DNA of 6,699 nucleotides. Origin: Nitrosopumilales archaeon CG15_BIG_FIL_POST_REV_8_21_14_020_37_12. Its GTDB lineage: Archaea; Thermoproteota; Nitrososphaeria; Nitrososphaerales; Nitrosopumilaceae. A program made the translations under genes and the position numbers. The stretch is taken from NCBI GenBank assembly GCA_002781805.1, contig PFFZ01000087.1:1-6699 (forward strand), read 5' to 3'. Shown in pieces: positions 1 to 4,642 of the stretch (within the stretch, counting starts at the first letter, position 1; each line of letters opens with the position of its first letter). Below the pieces are notes generated by a model. That model saw only the letters and a program-made list of their open reading frames with translations, was not told where the DNA came from and did no database searches.

Positions 1-212
1 ACATTGATATTAGATTCTGCTAGTCGTTCTAATGCTTCAGTTGAGACAAAGCCTTTGCCCTGAATGATGACCTTGTCAAAGGTGCATTTTGACACTGGAA
101 GCTCTAATGGTTCCTGTTTTGGAACAAATGGTGTCGTTCCTTGTGAGAATACTAGTCTTGTGTCTTTTACCTTGATGGAAAGGCCATATCCTGAGAGAAG
201 TAGAGATTTCAT
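1..212 (-). CDS. cas1: Cas1-family integrase/endonuclease, N-terminal part (cut by window edge)
   Basis: The visible part is the first 70 codons; the rest lies left of position 1. The protein starts MKSLLLSGYG and contains VKDTRLVFSQG (residues 15-25), FDKVIIQGKGFVSTEALERL (45-64) and AESNINV. This is the arrangement of the Cas1 N-terminal beta-domain: a short strand with a Gly-Tyr-Gly turn, a strand ending in LVF, then the conserved 'hydrophobic-G-x-G-x-(I/V)-S-T-x-A-L-x-x-L' stretch followed by 'NI(D/N)V'. Cas1 is the DNA integrase that inserts spacers into CRISPR arrays; related stand-alone forms drive casposon integration. The catalytic C-terminal helical domain (Glu, His, Asp/Glu metal ligands) is off the window, so activity cannot be judged. 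ATG at 212-210 follows the upstream stop by one base; an in-frame TTG at 221-219 would overlap the upstream gene. I see no CRISPR repeat or other cas gene here. Confidence 0.72.
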   Translation of the reverse strand, partial: MKSLLLSGYGLSIKVKDTRLVFSQGTTPFVPKQEPLELPVSKCTFDKVIIQGKGFVSTEALERLAESNIN

Positions 213-213
213 A

Positions 214-714
214 TCATCCAAACCAAGTTGTTCTTGGAATTAACTCAAGAACAGTGTAAAGTCCGAAGAAAAATACCATAATTGTAAATCCAATTACTGA
301 TAAAATCTCCTGTAATGGCGAGAGTTTAATATTTTTTAATTTTTTTTCAGAAACCCAATGAAATGCCTCTAGACATCCACCTATTGCCACAATAAGTAAA
401 GAATATCCTATAATCATGGGCATGTTTTCAGGATTTGAATTAAAACTAGATATAGCAAAAACTGTTATTCCTACAAACTGAATTCCTATTCCTGAATAAT
501 ATTTCCACACTGTTTTTTTAAGACCTTTTTTAAATCCCTCTTTATCTAAAATGGCTTCAAAAACAACACTTCCAGCAATTATTGGAAAAAAATATTGAAA
601 AATTATTGTTGCAAATTGCCATTCAATTCTAAAAATTGAAATTAATGACAACAAGGTAATAATTTCAATAATTCTGATTGGTGAAAAAAATCTAAAAATT
701 GTTAATGTGTTCAT
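214..714 (-). CDS. Unknown small multi-pass membrane protein upstream of cas1
   Basis: I do not recognise this 166-residue protein. It is strongly hydrophobic, with likely membrane segments near residues 13-29, 34-55, 75-91, 99-116 and 137-158, so four or five passes. A basic loop lies at about 58-72 (DKEGFKKGLKKTVWKYY) and another at 123-131 (SEKKLKNIKL), which by the positive-inside rule would face the cytoplasm. The segment 111-119 (IGGCLEAFH) has glycines, Cys, Glu and His near a membrane edge. No catalytic signature is evident. The stop TGA (216-214) is one base from the cas1 ATG, so the two are almost certainly co-transcribed and possibly translationally coupled. ATG at 714-712 is the first usable start: the same frame upstream carries several stops. 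Its ribosome binding site is weak. A membrane protein of purine or pterin transport is an alternative, but nothing supports it. Confidence 0.7.
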   Translation of the reverse strand: MNTLTIFRFFSPIRIIEIITLLSLISIFRIEWQFATIIFQYFFPIIAGSVVFEAILDKEGFKKGLKKTVWKYYSGIGIQFVGITVFAISSFNSNPENMPMIIGYSLLIVAIGGCLEAFHWVSEKKLKNIKLSPLQEILSVIGFTIMVFFFGLYTVLELIPRTTWFG

Positions 715-741
715 TCTTCAACATACTATTACAAATTATCA

Positions 742-768
742 CTATTTGAAAAGATTCCAACAAATCAT
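742..768 (-). other. Possible leader peptide (uORF) with strong Shine-Dalgarno site
   Basis: On the minus strand a GGAGG (775-771) stands two bases before ATG (768-766), which opens an 8-codon frame reading MICWNLFK. It ends in TAG directly followed by TGA and TAA (744-736). It is in the same frame as the membrane protein that starts 54 bases downstream. The ribosome binding site here looks better than that of the membrane protein itself, so this may be a translated leader, or simply chance. There is no conservation evidence available. Confidence 0.25.
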
Positions 769-807
769 AACCTCCAACATTATCTAGTTAATGACGAAAT
801 GTAGCAC

Positions 808-816
808 AAATTTATA
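808..816 (-). promoter_or_regulatory. TATA box for the membrane protein-cas1 pair
   Basis: The minus strand reads TATAAATTT here, a good archaeal TATA box. A transcript would begin about 25 bases downstream, near 785-788, giving a leader of roughly 70 bases before the membrane protein ATG at 714. That leader contains the GGAGG and short frame at 742-768. The box lies in the 125-base gap after guaA, so the downstream pair probably has its own promoter. Confidence 0.5.
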
Positions 817-819
817 CGT

Positions 820-829
820 GGGAGGGGGG
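820..829. other. G tract (GGGAGGGGGG) beside the TATA box
   Basis: The plus strand carries GGGAGGGGGG here, which is C-rich on the transcribed minus strand and sits just upstream of the TATA box at 808-816, where an archaeal BRE would lie. Such a tract stands out in an AT-rich intergenic region. Its function is unknown; it could affect promoter strength or be a slippage site. Confidence 0.4.
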
Positions 830-839
830 CATTCTATTT

Positions 840-2363
840 TTATTGAGGCTCTATAGTTGCAGGCGGTTTGCTAGATATTGCATATGTCACCCAAGTTACA
901 TCGTCAATCTCGTTTGTTATTCTGTTACTCATTTTTTCTAGCAATCCATGTGGCAGTCTTGTCCAATCAGCCGTCATCGCATCAATGGAATCCACCACCC
1001 TGATCATTACAATATTTCCATATTTTCTCTCATCTCCTACCACGCCAACTGCTCTGTCCTCGCCAACAGATGCGTATGCCTGCCAGACCTTGCCGTAAAG
1101 ATCTGCCTCAACTAACTCTTCTTCTACAATCTTGCTTGCAACCTTTGCAATGTGAAGTTTGACTGGTGTGATTTCTCCAATTATTCTAACTGCCAGACCT
1201 GGTCCTGGAAATGGATGCCTCATGAACAATTTTTCAGGCACTTTTAGAATCTTGGCAATCTTTCTTACCTCGTCTTTGTACAGATCTCTTAGTGGCTCTA
1301 GGATCTCCAAATCAAGCCAATCTGGTAATCCGCCAACATTGTGGTGTGACTTGATTACTGCGGCAGGTCCTTTGGAGACTCCGCTCTCTATTACGTCCGG
1401 ATACAACGTTCCTTGAGCCAGCCATTTGAATGGACCATTCTTTTTGGCAAACTCTGTAAACACATTGACAAATTCCTCGCCCACGATCATTCTCTTCTTT
1501 TCTGGATCCTCTATGCCCTTTAGTTTATTCAAAAACGTATCAGATGCGTCAATGGACGTAAAGTTTACCTTAAAGTTGTCTTTGAACATGGTCTCTATCT
1601 CATCCTCTTCGTTTAGCCGCAAGAGTCCATTATTTACAAAAACACACTTGAGTCTGTCACCTATTGCCTTGTGAATTATCAAGGCAGCAACAGTAGAGTC
1701 AATCCCACCGCTAACACCACACAACACATTACCATCGATCTTTGAGATCTTTTCAACTGCTGATTCGATAAACCCTTCCATCGTCCAGTCTTGTTTTGCG
1801 CCGCAGACCTTCAAGACGAAATTTTTTAGAATTTCGGTTCCTTGCTCTGTATGCACTACTTCGGGATGAAACTGGATTCCGTAGATTGATTTTTCCTCTG
1901 ATGCTATGGCAGCTGCCTTTGCACTCTTTGTATGTCCTATAATCTTAAATCCTGATGGAATCTCCTCTGCCTCATCTCCATGACTCATCCACGCCCTTAC
2001 AGAGTCTCCAACGCCACTTAGAAGATCTTCATCATTATCAATTGTGAGAAGCGACGAACCGTATTCCTTGTTTGCTCTTTTTACTTTCCCGCCAAACTTG
2101 TTTACAATTAATTGGTGACCATAACAAATTCCAAGTAGTGGTAGGTTCATCTCAAAAATTTTATTTTCAGGAAGTGGTGCGTCTTTGTTATAAACGCTGG
2201 ATGGACCTCCTGAAAAAATTATTCCTTTTGGATTGTGCTTTTGTAGATCTTCATAACTTATATCATATGGAACAAGTTCTGCATAAACTGAAAACTCTCT
2301 TATTCTTCTGCATATCAGGTGACTGTACTGCGAACCAAAATCCAAAACTACTATCTTGTCCAT
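840..2363 (-). CDS. guaA: GMP synthase (glutamine-hydrolysing), single-chain
   Basis: Converts XMP to GMP in the cytoplasm using ATP and glutamine, the last step of guanine nucleotide synthesis. The 507-residue protein has the full two-part architecture. The class I glutamine amidotransferase domain (about 1-190) has FSGGPSSVY (50-58), the nucleophile Cys80 in GICYGHQL, and the His166/Glu168 pair in QFHPE. The ATP pyrophosphatase domain starts with the P-loop GVSGGIDST (216-224), followed by QGTLYPDVIES (317-327). The C-terminal dimerisation/XMP-binding region has HHNVGGLP (340-347), RHPFPGPGL (382-390) and SKPPATIE (498-505). All key residues are present and the length is normal. It ends EPQ where many bacterial enzymes end WE. 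Many euryarchaea split this enzyme into two genes; here it is fused. Start ATG is four bases after the upstream stop, and a GTGAT overlapping that stop can serve as the ribosome binding site. Confidence 0.97.
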   Translation of the reverse strand: MDKIVVLDFGSQYSHLICRRIREFSVYAELVPYDISYEDLQKHNPKGIIFSGGPSSVYNKDAPLPENKIFEMNLPLLGICYGHQLIVNKFGGKVKRANKEYGSSLLTIDNDEDLLSGVGDSVRAWMSHGDEAEEIPSGFKIIGHTKSAKAAAIASEEKSIYGIQFHPEVVHTEQGTEILKNFVLKVCGAKQDWTMEGFIESAVEKISKIDGNVLCGVSGGIDSTVAALIIHKAIGDRLKCVFVNNGLLRLNEEDEIETMFKDNFKVNFTSIDASDTFLNKLKGIEDPEKKRMIVGEEFVNVFTEFAKKNGPFKWLAQGTLYPDVIESGVSKGPAAVIKSHHNVGGLPDWLDLEILEPLRDLYKDEVRKIAKILKVPEKLFMRHPFPGPGLAVRIIGEITPVKLHIAKVASKIVEEELVEADLYGKVWQAYASVGEDRAVGVVGDERKYGNIVMIRVVDSIDAMTADWTRLPHGLLEKMSNRITNEIDDVTWVTYAISSKPPATIEPQ

Positions 2364-2367
2364 CTAA

Positions 2368-2937
2368 TCACTTCTTGATGTTATCAAGCATACGTGTTAA
2401 CGACCAGCCTGCGGTGTTTATGATCTCATTTACTCTTTCTTTTTGTCTATAGTTTTTAATTATTATTTCTCTGATATCAGAGCCATTTTTGTTTATGATG
2501 TAATCAATCATTGATTCTCTTTGGATCTTTCCATTTTCTGCGTCTGCAGAATCTTTTCGCTTCATCTCTCCAATAATTCTATCAATAAAGAATGATTTGA
2601 AGGGTGGTGTGTCTGCATCAATTTCCATACTCTCATCGATCACTATTGAAACTTGATCAGGCGTGACAAACGCGTTTGCAATTACTTCGCCGTTAGCTCC
2701 TCGCTTGATTGGAATGGATTTCTCTATGGTCTTTACAACCTGTGACTGTGTTTCTTTGCTTGGTGCACCTTTTGTCAAGTCTGAAGCCTTTGTAAAGCTT
2801 GAACCCTTTAGAACTAGATCCAGTATTGTTAAATTCTTTTCAAGCATCTCTATTGACTCGTGATGTTTGTCAATTTGGTTGATCAGATTATCTCTCAGAG
2901 CAATAATGTCTTTGATTTGTTCCTCTGAGAATTTCAT
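2368..2937 (-). CDS. Unknown coiled-coil protein immediately upstream of guaA
   Basis: I do not recognise this 189-residue protein. Residues about 5-44 form a heptad-rich, probably coiled-coil helix (EEQIKDIIALRDNLINQIDK onward). A polar linker rich in Ser, Thr and Lys follows (45-72). Then comes a short segment that looks like beta-strand (IPIKRGANGEVIANAFVTPD, 75-94, then VSIVIDE), and a helical C-terminal half (112-189) with conserved-looking aromatic positions (FFIDRI, IIKNYRQKERVNEI, GWSLTRM). There is no signal peptide or membrane segment, so it is probably cytosolic. ATG at 2937 is 27 bases from a TATA-like element, which fits a leaderless transcript. Its stop is four bases ahead of guaA, so it is an operon partner of GMP synthase. 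A role linked to GuaA is only a guess from position; a chromatin or scaffold function is equally open. Confidence 0.85.
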   Translation of the reverse strand: MKFSEEQIKDIIALRDNLINQIDKHHESIEMLEKNLTILDLVLKGSSFTKASDLTKGAPSKETQSQVVKTIEKSIPIKRGANGEVIANAFVTPDQVSIVIDESMEIDADTPPFKSFFIDRIIGEMKRKDSADAENGKIQRESMIDYIINKNGSDIREIIIKNYRQKERVNEIINTAGWSLTRMLDNIKK

Positions 2938-2960
2938 AATTTTCTTCAGGTAGATATGGG

Positions 2961-2967
2961 TATTAAA
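2961..2967 (-). promoter_or_regulatory. TATA-like box for the 189-aa gene and guaA (leaderless)
   Basis: The minus strand reads TTTAATA here, centred about 27 bases before the ATG at 2937. This is the spacing expected of an archaeal promoter whose transcript starts at or next to the start codon. The 36-base gap after mptE has no recognisable ribosome binding site in front of that ATG, which fits a leaderless message. Read-through from mptE is also possible. Confidence 0.4.
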
Positions 2968-2973
2968 TGCATT

Positions 2974-3711
2974 CTAGGTAATTATAATATCTAATTCCTG
3001 ATAATCTATTTTCTTAAACCCATCAATGGGATTAGATGTGGTAAATAACTCTGATCTTGGTTTTTTAGCAAGCCATTGCAAAAGTGATTTTGCTTTTCTG
3101 AGTTTTTTCAATTTTATTTTTCTGTCCGAGTCTTTTGTGTGTGAGAACTTGCCTATCTTATTTCCAAAGTCCATTCCAAACAAGACGATCCTCTTTGCTT
3201 CAAAATGGTTTGCAAGAAATACTGCTCTGTCTCCATCCGTAAATCCTCCAAAATTGTGAATTTTTCCAAATGGCTTTGCTTGTGTGGTGCCAATACAATT
3301 TTTAAAGTTCTCTGCAAGATGCAATCTTGCCATATTGTCTCCATGCGCATGAACAACAAATACCGTTTTTGTCTTTCCAATCTTGATCATGGTTTTTTCA
3401 TCTCCATCCAAGTCAGTCACTACTATGTCTGGAACTATTTTGTTTTCAACTAGTTCCTTTAGTGCACTATCTGCCACTATCTTTGTAGTTTTTTTGTATT
3501 TTTTTAGGAATGGAATTGCAGATGATAGTGATGGACCAGCTCCTATGACAAAAACCGTCTTTGAGCTGATAATTTTCTGGATTTGTTTTAGAGAATTTGA
3601 TTCTTTTAATATGGAATCTAAAATTATAGCTGATTCCAAGTCCTGATTTTTGTCGTATTTGAATTCCTTTAAAATCTCCAAATATCTCAAGTTCCAACCT
3701 GAAATCATCAT
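2974..3711 (-). CDS. mptE: 6-hydroxymethyl-7,8-dihydropterin pyrophosphokinase, archaeal MptE type
   Basis: Predicted to transfer pyrophosphate from ATP to 6-hydroxymethyl-7,8-dihydropterin, activating it for coupling by a dihydropteroate synthase-type enzyme. It is the archaeal replacement for bacterial FolK and belongs to the DUF115/MAF_flag10 family. Numbering from the ATG at 3711 (245 aa), I see FVIGAGPSL (54-62), ADSA (80-83), VPDIVVTDLDGD (93-104), HAHGDN (121-126), NFGGFTDGDRAV (153-164) and LFGMDFG (177-183). These are the family's conserved blocks in the right order. ATG 3711 or 3708 is preferred over an in-frame TTG at 3720 because a TATA-like element sits 27 bases upstream of 3711. 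The C-terminal part (about 190-225) is very lysine-rich. It is divergent from a DHPS-like gene, which supports the pterin assignment. It is followed by the 189-aa gene after 36 bases. Confidence 0.88.
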   Translation of the reverse strand: MMISGWNLRYLEILKEFKYDKNQDLESAIILDSILKESNSLKQIQKIISSKTVFVIGAGPSLSSAIPFLKKYKKTTKIVADSALKELVENKIVPDIVVTDLDGDEKTMIKIGKTKTVFVVHAHGDNMARLHLAENFKNCIGTTQAKPFGKIHNFGGFTDGDRAVFLANHFEAKRIVLFGMDFGNKIGKFSHTKDSDRKIKLKKLRKAKSLLQWLAKKPRSELFTTSNPIDGFKKIDYQELDIIIT

Positions 3712-3749
3712 ATGACTCAAATTAGTATGGCTTTTGATAAATCATATGA
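3708..3749. repeat. Two copies of the palindrome TCATATGA over the divergent start codons
   Basis: TCATATGA, which equals its own reverse complement, occurs at 3708-3715 and 3742-3749. Each copy contains one of the two divergent start codons (mptE ATG at 3711-3709; folP-like ATG at 3746-3748). The copies are 34 bases apart start to start. This symmetry could be a regulator binding pair or a coincidence of NATG-rich start contexts. Confidence 0.3.
3734..3741 (-). promoter_or_regulatory. TATA-like box for mptE (leaderless)
   Basis: The minus strand reads TTTATCAA, centred about 27 bases before the mptE ATG at 3711. The divergent folP-like ATG lies at 3746, so this element sits entirely within the 34-base divergent gap. 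I see no equally good box at the matching distance for the plus-strand gene, whose promoter would have to lie inside the mptE 5' end. Confidence 0.35.
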
Positions 3750-4612
3750 ATAAACTCGGAGGTGTACCAGTAGGCGGGAACAATCCTGTGCGAGTTATGG
3801 GAATTTTAAACACCAGTCCAGAATCATTTTTCAAAAAATCAATCAAGACATCAAAGCGTCATATCTCTGATGCAGTCAAAGAAATGGAATCTGCTGGTGC
3901 TGATTTTGTTGACATTGGAGGAATGTCTACTGCACCATACCTTTTGAACCTGGTCTCTGAGAGAACCGAGTCAGATAGGGTGCAAGATGCAATCAAGGTT
4001 GTACAAAACGTTTCAAATCTTCCAATATCTATTGATACATGCAGGGCAAGTGTAGCAAAAATGGCATTGGAAAACAGAGTTGAAATAATTAATGACATTT
4101 CTGGATTAAAATATGATCCTAAAATGATTGACATCATCAGCAGATACACTCCGTCAATGATTCTTTGCGCTTTTGACTCAAAAACTGTAACTGGAAACCA
4201 TGTCACTGCAACCAAAAAACTGCTACGACAGAGCTTAAGTCTAGCAAAAAAAGCAAACATCCCGTCCTCTAGGGTTGTCTTAGATCCGGCAATAGGTTTC
4301 TTTAGAAGATCTGGCAAAGGATCTTTTTTTACAAAGATTACAACTGATTGGCTAGAAAGGGATTTACTGATTCTTCAAAACCTCAGATCCATAAAAAAAG
4401 AAAGCCCCATCCTTGTCTCAGTTTCCAACAAATCCTTTATCGGCAAACTGTTGGGAAAAGAAAACCCATCAGATCGACTGTTTGGCTCTATTGCGGCCGA
4501 AGTGTTCTCTGTGATCCATGGAGCCGATATTATTAGAACCCACAACGTTTCTCAAACCATGGATGCAGTAAAGATCGCATCTAGACTGTCTAAATCGCCT
4601 AAACGCTTATAA
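3746..4612 (+). CDS. folP: Dihydropteroate synthase-family protein
   Basis: Predicted to join activated 6-hydroxymethyl-dihydropterin to an aminobenzoate-type acceptor, giving the pteroate core of tetrahydrofolate or a methanopterin-like cofactor. Numbering from the ATG (288 aa), the TIM-barrel signatures are MGILNTSPESF (18-28, Asn22), FVDIGGMSTAP (54-64, Asp56), SIDT (95-98, Asp97), INDISG (115-120, Asn116), LDPAIGF (179-185, Asp180), SNKSFIG (227-233, Lys229) and IRTHNV (263-268, Arg264 and His266). These match the pterin-site residues of bacterial DHPS. Loop 2 differs: the usual GGESTRPG is GGMSTAPY, so the arginine thought to contact pyrophosphate and substrate is absent. A TTG at 3734 is in frame, but ATG 3746 is the more ordinary start. 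It is divergent from mptE and 30 bases ahead of guaB. The family is secure; the exact acceptor (pABA or a ribofuranosyl-aminobenzene) is not. Confidence 0.85.
   Translation: MNKLGGVPVGGNNPVRVMGILNTSPESFFKKSIKTSKRHISDAVKEMESAGADFVDIGGMSTAPYLLNLVSERTESDRVQDAIKVVQNVSNLPISIDTCRASVAKMALENRVEIINDISGLKYDPKMIDIISRYTPSMILCAFDSKTVTGNHVTATKKLLRQSLSLAKKANIPSSRVVLDPAIGFFRRSGKGSFFTKITTDWLERDLLILQNLRSIKKESPILVSVSNKSFIGKLLGKENPSDRLFGSIAAEVFSVIHGADIIRTHNVSQTMDAVKIASRLSKSPKRL
4607..4612 (+). promoter_or_regulatory. Weak TATA-like element ahead of guaB
   Basis: TTATAA overlaps the folP-like stop codon and lies 33 bases before the guaB TTG. A transcript from it would start near 4636, overlapping the AAGG (4634-4637) that looks like the guaB ribosome binding site. 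The spacing is therefore poor, and read-through from the folP-like gene is the simpler explanation. Confidence 0.2.
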
Positions 4613-4642
4613 TCAATCTTTAACTTTCTTTACAAGGTTTCA

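Noticed and set aside
868..1674. Three plus-strand open frames of 76-85 codons opposite guaA
   Set aside because: They are antisense shadows of guaA, whose full set of GMP synthase motifs is on the minus strand. Their products have no recognisable pattern and no promoters or ribosome sites.
2072..2452. 126-codon plus-strand frame crossing the guaA start and the 189-aa gene
   Set aside because: It overlaps two well-supported minus-strand genes, and I see no supporting ribosome site or family pattern.
3712..3720. Upstream TTG starts for mptE (3720) and the DHPS-like gene (3734)
   Set aside because: Both are in frame but would add only three or four residues. ATG codons at 3711 and 3746 are more usual, and the mptE ATG is spaced correctly from a TATA-like box.
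3859..4317. 152-codon minus-strand frame opposite the DHPS-like gene
   Set aside because: It is antisense to a gene with intact DHPS motifs, and its hydrophobic product is an artefact of the complementary strand.
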